A stretch of DNA of 64,000 bases from Cinclus cinclus (Eukaryota > Chordata > Aves > Passeriformes > Cinclidae): positions 5,918,428 to 5,982,427 of the forward strand of contig NC_085067.1 of the NCBI RefSeq assembly GCF_963662255.1, in the 5' to 3' direction. The position numbers were made by a program, and so were the translations under genes. Below, piece after piece: positions 12,601-24,252 of the stretch. Below the pieces are notes generated by a model. The model saw nothing but the letters and a program-made list of their open reading frames with translations. It made no database searches and had not been told where the DNA came from. Numbering within the stretch: the stretch's first letter is position 1; each line of letters starts with the position of its first letter.

Positions 12601-15600
12601 TTCCTCCCTGTGTTCCTGTGTTTCCATGTGCACTCCTTGGTTGTGGGACTGAGGTAAAGAATTCTGTTCAGAAAGGAAAATACAAGGAAAACAAAGCAAA
12701 CAAACCAGCCTTGAAAGCTGGGCTGATGTCAGAGGCTTCCCTGGCCTTGGTGATGGCCAAACCTCCCTGTGTCCTTCCTTAGTGCTTCAGGAGGGTTGTG
12801 AGAATAAACCTTGAGACAAAAGAAAGTTGCTGTGCAAGGCCAGGTGTGGCTTGTGCTGCTTTGCTGAAGGACTGTGTGCTCTGGTTTGCAGAGTCCCCAG
12901 AGTCACCCAGCCCTGCTCCTGCCTCCCTGGGCTCTGGGGGCCCAGGCTCAGCTCCCTGCTCCCAGCAAGATCTGCCTGGGTTTATTTTATTTTATTTTTT
13001 TTTTAAAGGCTGTGCTGTCACATGGCATTAGCGGTCCTGCCTTCAGCCAGCCACAGCCTGCCACTGTTGCTTAGCAACTCTGATGATCTCCAAAATCCAA
13101 ATTGCTGATACTCCAGAGCACAGGAGGTATGGGAGCTGCTACCTGGGGGGAGAGAGGGTCAGCTCTCACCAGGCCCCAGATCTGTGCTTGGAGAGGGGGC
13201 AGGAGGGCCAGGCAAGCCAAGCATCCACTCTAGCCTGCTCACCATTGCTCTGGCTGAGGCTGGCCATCTTTTGGGGGGGCTTTTTGTGCTCTTTGGAGGG
13301 TAACTGAGGTCAGGGGAGCAGAAAATAGGCTTTCCTAGGGTTTGCCCTGCCTCACTTTCCCTCCCTGTATCCCCCTACAAGCACGTCCCTGTTCAGAAAT
13401 CTGCCCCTCAGCAGAGGCTGGGGATGTTTCCATGGCAGGAGGAGCCATCACACAAAGATTTTGGTGTAAGAGCAGCTGCTCTGTGACCTGCTGAGCTCCC
13501 TAGGCACAGCTGCCCTGCTCTGCCATCACACCCTGTGATGGGCTAGCTGCCAAAATTGCAGCTTCTCATTCCAATCCTACATCCCTGCTCCCCAGGGAAT
13601 GCCTTTACTCTGACAGCATCTCCCAGCAGAGGGGAGGCTGCTGTGGCAGGTGTCAGGATTGCTGGAGAAAGTCCTTGCCAATAGTTCCACCTTCAGGAGA
13701 TGCATCCAGAGGGGTGAGGTTTAACCACAGCCTGTCAAAATGGGGCAAACAAAATCCCATTTAATCCCAACAAGAATGTGCTCTCTAAGCCAGTGCTTGT
13801 GTTGGACACTGTGCCTTCCCAAAAGCCTGGAGGTTCCTGTTCATGGCTTGGGAGCAGGAGAATATGGGAATTGGGGCTTCATTCCTGGTGGGTGATGTCC
13901 TTGCAGCATGGATTAATCCCTGTGAGCAGGGGACTACCCTGCACTGCCCATGTCCCAAGTCTGGCTGAGTTTATTGTGGAGAGGAGGAGTATGGGTGGGA
14001 GGAGGAGACAGGCAATAAGGGGTTTTAAGCAAAAGATCTCATTAGTTACATATATCTGCTAGTTTCCATAGTAACTGGGGAAGAGAGGAAGCCTAAATCT
14101 GAGTTTGTCTGGGTAGCTGGATGCCTGAACCATCCTCAACCTGCAGAGAGCTGCTCTGGAGCCCAGGGAGCAAAGGGGTGCAGCAAAAGGGTCCAGGCTG
14201 CCCTGGGGAGAGCCAGTGAATCCAAGTGTCTGCATCAGGGTGTGGATTTGTTTTGGAAACAAATCCACACCCTTTTGCTTCCTCCTCTCACCATTCTCTG
14301 GTGCATGAACAGGCTCTGCTGTCCTCTCTTTAGTCTCTCAGCACAGACTGCTGTCCATTCTCAAATCTGGCACCCTGTGGATCTCTGTCTGTAGGTGCAG
14401 GGATGGATTAGAGCTGCATGGTCACTTCGTGCTGCTTCTCTGCTGCGTTCCTGCTCCCCGTGCTCCTTCAGATGGTTCCCACATTTCCAGTCTCTGGGCT
14501 TTCAGTGCAAGTTGGTTTAGGGCTCTGGTTTTTTCTAGGGTTTTTGGTTTCTCTCCCTCATGTTTTGTCAGTAGTGCCCAACCTGCTCTGAGTGACCCAG
14601 CATAGATAAAGTGTCCTACCTAACCCAGCAGAGTTAAATTTCTGCTGTTAGGCACCAGGAATTTCCATAGTTTGCCAGTGATGCATGTCAGGTGGGGGAT
14701 CTTCCACCCAAAGTGTGACTGTACCCCTTTACAGGCATCCAGAGCCTGGTGTTTGCTCTGCTCAGTGCTGAGGAGCCCTGTGGCATCCAGGGGCTGGCTG
14801 CTGGTTTGGGTCCTGCTGTTCTGTGTCTTTGCCTGTTCTGGTTTCCTCAAAAAATCCCTTTTAAAAAGAAATAATATGTGTGACAATGACACCCATCCAG
14901 GTGTCCAGGTGCAATCACACCTCATGTGCAAGGGCTGGGGTCAGGTTGTATGTTAAAACTGTACCACAGCCCTGTGATGTCTAGAGACAGTATCTGGGGA
15001 GGGGTTACCCTTTCAAATAATTGTTTTTTAAAAAGGGAGAGGATTTTTACTGCCTTGTAGGACATTGATTTGGTCAGAAGTGTCTGTTTGTGAGAGAAGT
15101 AGGAGGGAGTTCTTGTGGCTGGGACAGGACCTCAGAACCTGAGCAAGCATCAGGCTGTGATCTTTGCTCTTTTCCACCTTCACCTTCTGATTTTTTGACT
15201 GTCTGTAGCTGGTTGGGGTTTGTAGATAAAGCAGAGTCCTCTTCCCCTCTGATCAGCCTTGAAAGTTTCACCTTGATCAATGAGAGCCCTGTGAAATGGG
15301 CAAATACTTACCAAGAGATCACAGCCTCAAGGGGATGAGGTGGGTCCACAGAGAGAACTGGAATTTTTTTCTCCTTGTGTCATGTGTGCTCCTGTCCCCA
15401 GAGAAGGAGCCAGCATTTTCCTGTGCCCTTGCATCCTGGGAATGCTCCTCAGGGCTCTCCTGTCTCTGCACATGATGGATCTGAACTAACAGATGTGTTT
15501 TTTCTCCTTTCCCTCTGAAGACACTGTCTCCAGCAAACTGCAGAACAACAATGTCTACACCATAGCCAAGAGGAACGTGGAGGGACAGGACATGCTCTAC

Positions 15601-16778
15601 CAGTCCCTAAAACTCACCAATGGCATCTGGATCCTGGCAGAGCTGCGCATCCAGCCCGGGAACCCCAACTACACGGTGAGGGCTCACAACAGAGGGCATG
15701 GCACAGCCTGGGCTCCTGCTGCCCCACCCACACACTGAGCTCTTCCTCCCTGCTCTTCCTCCCTCGCTGCTCTCTCTGTTTTGAGGGAGATGCTGTTAAT
15801 TTGGCTGGGGAGGGTGGTGAGGAGTGCCTAACATGGCAAAAGTGAAGAGCAACAGAATTCCCCAGCTCTGTAACCAGGGAGCTGGGACAATGCCCGCTCA
15901 GGAATGAGCAGTGACTTGCCAAGGTTACCCAGAGATAAAGCCAGGAGATATTAGCAAGGAAGCATTGCCAGGGTGCCCTTCCCCCTCTCATAGACAAGGG
16001 GAAATTTATGCCCCGCCGTGTTCCTGGCTGTCTGTGGCCCTGTGCTGGCACCAGCCCGTGGCTGGTGGGAAGGTGCTCTCTGTCCTGCCTCATGCACCCC
16101 TGTGACTCTTCTCTTTGACTTCACTGCCCTTCTGAAGGACCTGTGTGTCTCTGGTATTAGAGGATTTATCTCCTGTTGGATGCTGTGCCAGGAGTTTCAA
16201 GAGAAATCTGTGGTCTGGGGAGCTGCGGGGTGAATGTGAGCCTTGGAAGGTGATTTAAAGTGTTTGCACAAGGTTTGATGCTGCAAGCCTGGTCTCAGCC
16301 TGATCTTTGCTTTAGAGAGGAGTGACAGCCAAGTTTGTGTCCATCAGGACTGAGCAGCAGATCCTTAGAAGCCCTTGGGTTTAGTGCTGTGATTTGCAGC
16401 CTGAGGACAAGCACAGGTCCCTTGTCTCAGTTTGGGACCGTGTCCCCTTTCCTCCTGCCTGTGAGGCCACCTGCATTTGCTAAGAATTTGGGAACCCCAC
16501 AGTGGGAGTTTGCTTTTGTTATTCTCCTGCTTGCAGCAAGCTCTGAAAGGGCAGTTTGAGGTTGGTGATGAAGACAGCAAACAAAATATTCTGTGTGCTT
16601 GTCAGCAGCTGTGTCCAGCCCATTCCCAGCTGCCCTCGTGGCTGTGGCAGGAAGCTCCTACCCCTCTTTAGCCCAGCACTAACCTCTCCTCTCCTCTCCA
16701 CAGCTCTCCCTGAAATGCCGAGCTCCAGAAGTGTCCCAGTACATCTACCAGGCCTACGATGCCATCTTGAAAAACTAA
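6558..16778 (+). CDS. AP2B1: AP-2 complex subunit beta (beta2-adaptin), C-terminal 133 residues
   Basis: Large beta subunit of the AP-2 adaptor, which links cargo and PtdIns(4,5)P2 at the plasma membrane to clathrin. Four exons (6558-6642, 7378-7464, 15521-15675, 16704-16778) join in frame and end in TAA. They encode the end of the appendage sandwich subdomain and the whole platform subdomain, which binds ARH, beta-arrestin and epsin. With human 937-residue numbering, the known side-site and platform residues Tyr815, Arg834, Trp841, Lys842, Glu849, Tyr888 and Glu902 are all present. The paralogue AP1B1 is excluded: the segments SCLIPLNVLF, NENELQFQIK and the end SQYIYQAYDAILKN are AP2B1-like. 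Earlier exons lie left of the window. The platform is split by an 8-kb intron. Identification is firm; boundaries rest on splice consensus and frame. Confidence 0.96.
6643..7377 (+). other. AP2B1: AP2B1 intron
   Basis: 735-bp GT-AG intron with a T-rich stretch at 6888-6900 and no recognisable gene. Confidence 0.9.
7378..7464 (+). CDS. AP2B1: AP2B1 exon: start of appendage platform
   Basis: Follows acceptor tttctag and ends before donor gtgagt. Encodes ERQVFLATWKDIPNENE and onward to NA(D). Carries Arg834, Trp841, Lys842 and Glu849 of the platform binding site. Confidence 0.95.
10282..10665. repeat. Intronic duplicated segment, copy 2
   Basis: Direct-orientation partner of 5989-6340, about 4.3 kb away and across two AP2B1 exons. 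It differs by scattered substitutions and small indels, such as an extra gtgacacacaacagtagctg near 10530. It could be a local duplication or two copies of a dispersed lineage-specific repeat. Confidence 0.85.
14237..14273. repeat. Perfect 17-bp inverted repeat with 3-base loop
   Basis: Left arm agggtgtggatttgttt (14237-14253), loop tgg, right arm aaacaaatccacaccct (14257-14273). All 17 pairs match. It lies in the large AP2B1 intron. Confidence 0.9.
15521..15675 (+). CDS. AP2B1: AP2B1 exon: appendage platform core
   Basis: Follows acceptor ctctgaag and ends before donor gtgagg. Encodes DTVSSKLQNNNVYTIAKRN through RIQPGNPNYT, including Tyr888 and Glu902. Confidence 0.96.
15676..16703 (+). other. 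AP2B1: AP2B1 last intron
   Basis: 1.03-kb GT-AG intron ending in a C/T-rich tract before the terminal coding exon. No gene seen. Confidence 0.9.
16704..16778 (+). CDS. AP2B1: AP2B1 terminal coding exon
   Basis: Follows acceptor ctctccacag. Encodes 24 residues, LSLKCRAPEVSQYIYQAYD to AILKN, then TAA. Human ends QVYDSILKN, so the substitutions are mild. Confidence 0.96.
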   Translation, partial: LSLKCRAPEVSQYIYQAYDAILKN

Positions 16779-16814
16779 CAGGAGATGGAGCCTGTGCCTC
16801 ACCCTGCAGAAGGA

Positions 16815-16878
16815 GGGGGGGGAAAAAGGGGTCCCCATAGCCTTCTTCACCACCAGTGCGGGGGGAGGGGGGGGGGGG
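16815..16878 (+). promoter_or_regulatory. Cluster of four G-runs in AP2B1 3'UTR
   Basis: Runs of 8, 4, 6 and 12 G (16815-16822, 16828-16831, 16860-16865, 16867-16878) begin 37 bases after the stop codon. On the RNA strand they could form a G-quadruplex. The 12-G run may also be a sequencing artefact. Confidence 0.4.
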
Positions 16879-18385
16879 AAAGCACTCCTAACTGGAAGCA
16901 GCTGTATTCATGTGTAGGTTTTCAGTCAAAGGCACTGATTAAACAAGGTAGCAATTAGTATCCACGTGCTAATGATGATAGGGAACAAACCCCTTTGGTA
17001 TTTTTAGCGTCCATGGAGTTTGTAACCACTGCTTCAAACTACTTCCATGTCCCCCCTCGCCCCTCACTCATCCGTTCTCGTGGGCTTCTATCCATTTTGT
17101 GCCAATGTTCAGTGTTTTCTAAATGGCTTTAGGTGTAGTTTGGATTTTGTAAAATAACCGCTCATTGGAAAAACAAAAAAAAAACACCCAGCAAAAACCA
17201 CACATCTGCTCATTAAAACAAGGCAAAAGTGTCGAAAACGTAACACTGCACTCCATTTTATATTTTTATACTTTTTTTTTTTTTAGTTTTTCTATTGTAA
17301 TTGGCTTAAAGGGAAGGTGATTGCAAGGAAGTCTTGGGAGCCCTGCAGGCACATCGACTCTAGCAGGGTGAGCACAGCCTCGGGGAATTAGGAACAGAGC
17401 CATCAGTTGGGTCTGAGGAGGGGGATGGAGCCCTAAAGAGGGGTTTTTTATTACCCTTGTGCTGGCTTCCATGGTGTTTTTACTCCAGCCATCTCCCTGC
17501 CTCATGAGCTGGTGATTTGAGGAATGAGGCTGCTTTTGTGTGGGGAGGAGCTGCAGGCCTGGATGAGTAGCAGGGCAGTGGTGGATGAAAAGAAGGAACT
17601 GAGCCTGTTCTTAGAGCAAAAGGCTCCTGACAGAGTTCCAGGCGTGGTCTCTGCATCCTCACTCATGTGCAGCCCCTCTTCCTCCCATTCTTTCCGTGCC
17701 TGCTGAGGCAGAGCTGCCTTCTCAGCCATCCCTGAGCTGTGCCCCCTCTCCAGTGCTAGCCCTGGCAATTCCCAATTCAAATGTGGCAATGCCACTTTCC
17801 CAGAGGGACTGCAGGTGTCAGCCAGGCCCCTACAGAGAGGGACTGCTGCTGGCAGTGCCCCAGGATGCCAGGGGAGCAGAGTGGTTCTCTCTGTTGCCAT
17901 GCTGCCCCCAAAACCCAGGCTGGGACATAGGGGGAGATGGTTTGGGCTTGGCAGCATTTGCTCCCTGCTTGCCTGGAGCATTCAGCTTCCAGCTGGGCTG
18001 AGTGGAGCAGGTCATGGAAGCATTTCTCCCTTTGGCAGCTCCACTCTTTGTGGCCAGAGCCAACCAGGTTCCTGCTCTGAGTCCCTGTCCCGAGCATCCC
18101 CATGCCTTGGCCCCTCTTACCTGTCCCTTAGAGCCAGGATTGTTTCCCTTTCAGTCCACAGCCGTGGACTCATCCCATTGCAACCGCTCAGTGCTGCAGC
18201 AACAGCAGTGAAAGCAAAGCCTCTTGCATGTCCCTGCTCCATCCATAGCTTGTCCTGCTTAATTCAAGTCCCAATCCGGAGCAGCCTCACCCTCCCCAGC
18301 ATGCTTGGACATCTCCTCCCCAGCTAACAAAGCTCTTGCGTGTAGCAATCCCCCTGTCGTCCTTTTAGATGCCACTTTCAAAGTC

Positions 18386-18391
18386 AATAAA
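18386..18391 (+). terminator. Proximal AP2B1 polyadenylation signal AATAAA
   Basis: Canonical hexamer in the context gtcAATAAAtttttc, followed by GT-rich sequence. Probably an alternative, shorter 3' end. Confidence 0.55.
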
Positions 18392-18885
18392 TTTTTCACG
18401 GTGGGAGATCGTTCATCAGGGCTTTGGCACTGACTTGCAGCCATGAGCCCAGTGCTGGGAAAAGGTCACAGTGTCCTGGGAGAGGCTCCAGCAGGGCCCA
18501 GGAGCTGCACGACCCTGAGGAAGGTGGTGTCCCTGTGTAGGAACCCCTGTGCTCTGGCTGGAGGAAGAAAGTGGGGCAGAGCTGGAGCAACCCAGCCCTT
18601 GAGCTCTGCCCACGTGTGCTGGGAGGTGATTTGCTCCAAGCCCTGCGGGTGTAGTGTAAAAATCATTAACAGAGCAATTAAGGATGCACCAGTGGCACTG
18701 AGTGCAATGCTGTGTCGTTGCAGGGAGGAGGGAGGGACTGCTGAGCATCCCCTTCTCTTGCCAAATTCCTTCCCAGCTTTTGGGGTGGGAGTCTCACCCC
18801 CGGGGCTGTTGGTGGTGTTCCCTCCTCCCCTGCTCGTTCGAGTGCTCAGTTCGTGTCAGGCTTTACCTGCTCTCCCCTCCGTGTC

Positions 18886-18891
18886 AATAAA
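18886..18891 (+). terminator. Distal AP2B1 polyadenylation signal AATAAA
   Basis: Canonical hexamer in the context gtgtcAATAAActcatt, with a TG-rich element (gctgcgtgtggctctgtggg) 20-40 bases downstream. This is the best candidate for the main 3' end. Confidence 0.65.
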
Positions 18892-18910
18892 CTCATTTCC
18901 ACGAGGCTCT

Positions 18911-20989
18911 GGCTGCGTGTGGCTCTGTGGGAATGGGGAGAGGAGCCACTCCCCTGCTGCTGGCTCTGCCCAAGGGAGCAACAGGGCTGAAGGCTGGATT
19001 TGGTGGGAAGGAAGCTGTTTTATTCACCAGGCTTCTTTTTCCACCAGCCACTTCTACAGCACAGCCCCACCCCCCAAATTTGGGGCTTGCAGGAGTGAAG
19101 GCAGCAAGTTTTCCTGGTCCTCCAACAGCTGCTTCTCCTCATCTCAAGGGCATCAGGAACAGATTCAGATGAGGAAGAGAAGATGGATGTACTCATTTAG
19201 CCCTTTTGGGGTCCTAGGTGGGCTATGTGTAGTGTGATCTGTTTTCCCTGTGGTGAAATGATAAAATTCTGAGAGTCAGTGATGTGTTTGGATTTCTTTG
19301 CACTTATGCTGTTGTTTTTCAGAGGGCTTTGCCCTCTGTGGTCCCATCTCAAGCAAGACGGTTTGGGCTGCAAAACCTCTGCCAGGCCAGAGCCAAGCCT
19401 GGGCTGCCCTAAACTTGGTACTTGAAGTGACCAGAAATCTAACAGAGCAAGCAGTCAGGTTTGAGGGGTGTTGCTCTGGACCAGTGTAACCTTTTCCTTC
19501 ACCCTGCCCAGCCTTGACTCAGCAGCACCTGGATTTTTGGAAACTTCCACCCTCTATGGAGGGTACGTACCATCTCAATCAATGTTGCCCTGCACTGGAA
19601 TGGTTTTGTGTTAGAAGTAGGTGCAGGTGTCAAGTAACAAGGACAGGCTGGCTTGGGGTCCCTGATCTTGCTGTTGTGTCCCTTCACGCATTCCTGGTGT
19701 GCCTGGGATGGGATCATCATTCCCTGCTGGGGGTGAGCCTGGAGCAGCCTTTGACCCAACAGGAACAAAAGCTGCTGTGGGATGCTCAGGGCTCTGCCCT
19801 GTCAGCTGCTGTCCCTTCATGTCCTGTGGCAAAGGGAAAGGTTTCTTCTTCCCTCCCTGTTCAGCCAGAGGCTCCTTGAGAAGAAACCAGTCTGTGCTGC
19901 TGCTGTGGATTTGCAGACACACTGTGCCCTACCAGCAGGGACACACCAAGCCCCTGGGAGCTGGGATTGTCATTAGCACTGTCACCCATGGGGCTCAGGG
20001 GACACAGGTGATGCTCCCTGAGCTGGAAACTGCCACGGGGGGATTGGTCCCCGCAGCCTTCCCTGTTCTGAGACCCACGCTGTGGGACAAGGACCTCCTG
20101 AGCTGTTCCTTGCTGCTCTGGCTGGAGCTGGGGCAAATTGTGCTGTGCTGGGTTGGCTCCCCAAAATCCCTGCTGCTCGCACTGGCCTCACACCCATCCT
20201 GCTCCATGCCAGTGGCTGCAGGTCCCTGAGTCCATGATGGGGTGGGGGGAGAGGCAGGGTCTCAGGTGAGGATTTTGGATTTGGCTGAGGCAGGAGGAGC
20301 TGACCGACCACAGGTCCCAGAGCCGCCAGCTCTGCCTGTCCCCTGCTGCCGCCTGCACATCAGGAGATCTTGGATGGATGATTTTAGGTTTGCCTTGGAC
20401 TCGTGTCACCGAGACTGGGATAAACCTCCCAGCCAGAAGGGACGTGCTGGGTTCCAGCCCCACTCCCCTCCCCCTGCCTCGTCGTATATTAAATTTCACA
20501 CATAAAACTGCAACTGAATAGCATCTCGGAGGGAGCTGCTAAAAATAGCCCCGAGGCTGGAGCCTGAATTGTGCAGGAGAGTTCACGTGCAGCCCGATCC
20601 CTGCGCTCTCCCAGAAACATTCCAGAGCTCGGCGGTGCTTTATGGCGATGTGGGGAAGGGGAGCAGCATCTGGGGCTGGTAATAGCCCCAGGGATACATA
20701 AATATTCCCCTGCTGCGAGCATCGGGCAGCTCTGCAGAGGAATAACGCCCAGCTCTCTGCCAGCCCGGGTGTAACGTGGGACACCGCGGAGGGGCTGTGA
20801 CCCCCTTTGCCTGATGCCAGGCTGGCACAAAGGCTGTACCACGTTTTGCCAGCTGCCCTTGTGCCCCCCAGCCGTGGGGCTGTGCCTGCCGTCCCTTGTC
20901 CCCCAGGAAGGATGTGGCATTGTGTTTCCACTTGCACCCCCTCCTCACCCCGGAAAGAACCCCCCGGAGATGTTTTTTCCCAGCCAAAG
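18911..20989. other. Intergenic region AP2B1-RASL10B
   Basis: Two kb with no convincing gene. Open frames on both strands overlap, lack homology I can recognise and track local GC content. Confidence 0.6.
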
Positions 20990-22650
20990 GTACTGACGAG
21001 GGTGGGGGGAGCCCGGCCGAGCTGTCGCCAGTGCTCGGGCTCAGCCAAGCCCGTGTGATCGCAGCCAGACCTGTGCAGCCACCTCTGTGCTCGCTGGTGT
21101 CACAGGGAGGCGGACTGGGCTTTGGGGTCTGTTTCGAGGAGCAGAGGGGTGCAGGGAGTCCAGCAGCAGCGTGTCCCGAGGGCCTGGACCATGTTCCTGG
21201 AGGTGCAGCCAGCATCTTCCCTCTTTCCAGCACGCAGGTAAATGCTCCGTGCGGGGTGACCCAAAAATGCAGACACTGCAATAGAAATGTCCCTGCTTTG
21301 GTGGGGTCTGCAGCCAGCCTGGGCTCAGGGTGCCCCCCGGGCACAGAGAAACCCCCAGCCCTGCCCGCGGGCCGGGGGCCGGCACAGGAGGAGGGGAAGG
21401 GATCACAGCGAGCAGCAGGGTCGGAGGAGGGAAAGACTCCCTGGGAGGGGTCCTGCCCACCTTCCCCGAAGGAGTCCGGCCCGTGGGACTCGTCCGGGGT
21501 GGGCATGAGAGCACAGATGCCGCTGGGCGCCGGGGAGGGAAGGGGTGACGGCGCTGCACCCAGCACACTGCAGGGGGAACATGGGAGGGTCTTTTCCCAT
21601 CGGCGCCTCCCCAGAGCCCCGGGAGAAGCCGGTGTCTCTGCTGGATTCCTGCGGCTCGCTCTGGGCTTTCCCTGCCTCCTTCCCCCGCTGCTGCCTCCTT
21701 CCCTCCCGGACACTGCCCGCATCCTTCCCCGGGCATCCTCTGCATCCCTGCCTGGGCAAAGCCTCCGTACCTCCCCGGGCGCTGCCTGCATCCCTGCCGG
21801 AGCTCTGCCTGCCTCCCTCCCTCCATCCCTCCTTCCATCCCTCCCCAGGCGCTGCCCGCCTCCCGCCTGGGCATCCCCGCCATCCCACCGGGCGCTGCCT
21901 CCATCCCTGCCCGGACACCGCCGGTCCCCCCCGCCGTGCCCCGGCCGGGCTCCCCGCTCCCCGCCGCCGTCCCCCGGTGTCGCCCCGGTGTCGCGGGGGC
22001 CGGGCCGGGCCGGGGCTCTGCAGCGGGGCCGCCCGCCCCGCTCCGGGCTCGCCGCATGGCTCCGCCACCCGCCGGGGCGCCGCCGGCCCGGGCCGCCGCT
22101 GCCAGGTACGGGGGGTCCGCCGGGAAGGGTAGGACGGGGGGGGGCAAAGTTACCGCTGGGTAGGGCCGGGGGTGGCTGGAATGAAGGGACAAGGGTGTCG
22201 CTCCCCAGCCAAAGTTGAGCGCCGGTGCTCTCCGCTCCCCTTCGCCCGCCGGCGCGGCGGCTGCGGGTGTCGTCTCCCCTCGGCATCCCCCGAGCACCTC
22301 CGGCAACCCCGCGGGCCGGCGGGGCTGCGCTGCCCGCCGCGGCCGGAGCATCCCCGGGAGGGTCTGGACGCGGGGGTGCGGAGTGCGGGGGGTGCGGGGG
22401 ACGGGGTTGCGGGATGTGGGGGGCGGGATGTGGGGTGAGGGATTCTCCCGCCGCCCCCGCCCTGCGGGGCTCAGGGGTTGCTCCTTCCACTGCCCCAGGC
22501 GTGGCAGGATGGCCAAGGTCGCAGCGGGGGCCGGAGCCACCTTCCCCGGGAGCTCCCTGCGAGCCCCCGCGGCCCGCGGAGCCCGGCCTGGCACTGAGCG
22601 CCCGAGGACCCGCGGCTGGTCCCTGCTCCACCGACCCACCGTGGGGTGCC
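20990..22650. promoter_or_regulatory. RASL10B: CpG island, likely RASL10B promoter and first exon
   Basis: Very high GC with dense CG dinucleotides, most concentrated at 21900-22600, in sharp contrast to its flanks. It lies 2 kb before the RASL10B start codon and on its 5' side. A donor-like site gccag/gtacgg at 22105/22106 could end a non-coding first exon spliced to 24136. The island role is inferred from composition and position. Confidence 0.65.
21690..21930. repeat. Degenerate C-rich tandem repeat in CpG island
   Basis: Loose units of roughly 25-30 bases around a gcgctgcctgcatccctgcc theme with interspersed ccctccatccct. This explains the long stop-free frames on both strands here. Confidence 0.55.
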
Positions 22651-24135
22651 CCGAAGGCTCCCCCCGCTGCTCCTCAGTTTCCAACAGCAGCTGCTTGTGG
22701 GGCCGGGGACCATCAGGTCGGCCTCCGATGTTTTTGGGGTGCATCATCCCCGCGAGCCAGCACAGAGGGCGATGAGGTTGTGGCGGAGGCACAGCGGGGC
22801 TCAGCCCGTGCCCCAGTTCCAGGGAGCCCTGCGGGCATTGGGTTTCCAGTTGTGTTGCTCCATCACCCTCCGGTCCCGCTGGAGGGGCTGGGGACGCTGC
22901 TGTGAGGAGGAAGGGTTTGTGGGGATGGGGTTGTCCCTGCAGCAGAGTGGCCCCCCGGGACCTGCAGTGACAGTGCTGTTGCTGGCAGGGTCAGGTCTGT
23001 GGGTTCCTGCACCCCCCATTTCCCTGCATCTGGCACAGAAACATTCCCACTGCCAGGGCTGGGGACAGCACCCTGGGAGACAGTGCCAGCAGCACGGGGG
23101 GACAGGATCCCCAGTCCTGGCGGGCGGGGGGGGGGGTGAGGATGGTGTGAGCCAGGCCCAGATGAAGGGATCCCAGGAAGCTTGGCCACTCCAACACCCA
23201 GCAGTGGGAACTGTTGTGCCCAGGCTCCCCCTGGGGTAAATAACTTCCATCAAACAGGCAGAACAGAGCGTTTGAACCTGACACTTCGGGGTTGGTTTTT
23301 AGGTAAAATGGACCAGAGCATCAGAAACTGGTCAAAGCATCGACACTTTGGGATCAAGCACAAGCTGCTTCCTAGAGATGAAAGCGAGTGAAAATGGGAC
23401 CCATCCCCTCACCCTTGCCGTCCCCAGCACAGCTCCTGGGATGTGATGGCACCCAGTTCTAGGGGGTGTTTGGACTCCTCAGACTCAGCTTCCACATCCC
23501 CGTGCGTGGGTTATCCCCCCGTGTCCCCCCACACGTGGGGCCTGCCCCGGGGCCCCTCCGGCCTCAGCACTTGTGGTGGCTCTGGGCTCGCCCTGTCAGC
23601 TGGTTCGCAAATGAGTTCCCATCAAGTTAATTGCCCAGCCGCTCAAAGCCTGAAACAGAACGTTCGAGCTGTCGCTCGCGGGCGCAGAGCGATCTCCCCC
23701 CGCCCGGCAAAAGGCAATTCCGGCTGTCCAAGCGGAGGGAAGATAGATTCCCCGGCTTGGGGCAGCACCGGGAAGGAGCAGCTGGTGACAGTGGCCATGG
23801 GTTGAGTCCCCAGCACAGCCTGGGACCCTGCTGCTGCCGGACTGAGCAAACCCTGAGCCGCAGACAGACCCTCTCCTGTTCTCGTACTGAAAGGGCTGAA
23901 GGTGCCTGTGAGAACCTTCCTGGAATAAAGTTCACTCAAATGCTGGCTCTCCTTGGCTGCTGGGCTGGGAGGCTCCAAGGGGAACCCTGAGGTCCTGCAG
24001 TGTTAGGGCCCCTGGGTCCATCATCAGCTCCTGCTCCTCAAGCACAGCTCCCGCTTGAAGAAACACCCCCTGGAGCAACACCGGTGTAACTCAGGGTGTT
24101 TCTCACACCTGACCAGCTTCTCCTTGGCCTTGCAG
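22106..24135 (+). other. RASL10B: Putative RASL10B intron in the 5'UTR
   Basis: Between the candidate donor at 22106 and the acceptor tccttggccttgcag ending at 24135. It includes a long G-run near 23126-23137 and an AATAAA at 23924. No coding exon was recognised. Confidence 0.4.
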
Positions 24136-24252
24136 TGACGGGGAGCCCCGGAGGGGAAATGCATCCTGAATGGGGCTGAGGCCCCCTGCTCGGGAATATG
24201 CAGCCTCGGCACCGCGGAGGCAGCACCAGGGCAGCGGCCGGCGCGCAGCGGG
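24136..24252 (+). other. RASL10B: RASL10B 5'UTR segment of first coding exon
   Basis: Begins after a good acceptor (ccttggccttgcag) and runs to the ATG at 24253. Inferred from the splice motif; a transcription start inside this stretch is an alternative. Confidence 0.45.

Larger units (their letters stand above)
7465..15520 (+). other. AP2B1: AP2B1 large intron
   Basis: 8.06-kb GT-AG intron that interrupts the platform domain. It contains the second copy of the intronic duplication (10282-10665) and a perfect 17-bp hairpin (14237-14273). Open frames of up to about 200 codons around 8500-9300 lie in locally GC-rich DNA and match nothing I know. Confidence 0.85.
16779..18910 (+). other. AP2B1: AP2B1 3' untranslated region
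   Basis: About 2.1 kb from the stop codon to just beyond the second AATAAA. It opens with four G-runs (16815-16878), has a U-rich patch at 17258-17285, and is otherwise GC-rich with no convincing coding frame. The end is inferred from the polyadenylation signals; the long 3'UTR fits the long AP2B1 mRNA known in mammals. Confidence 0.7.

Noticed and set aside
20640..22792. Very long open frames (up to 663 codons) on both strands
   Set aside because: They overlap in several frames, lie in a CpG island with a C-rich tandem repeat, have Pro/Arg/Gly-only composition and no domain. High GC removes stop codons.
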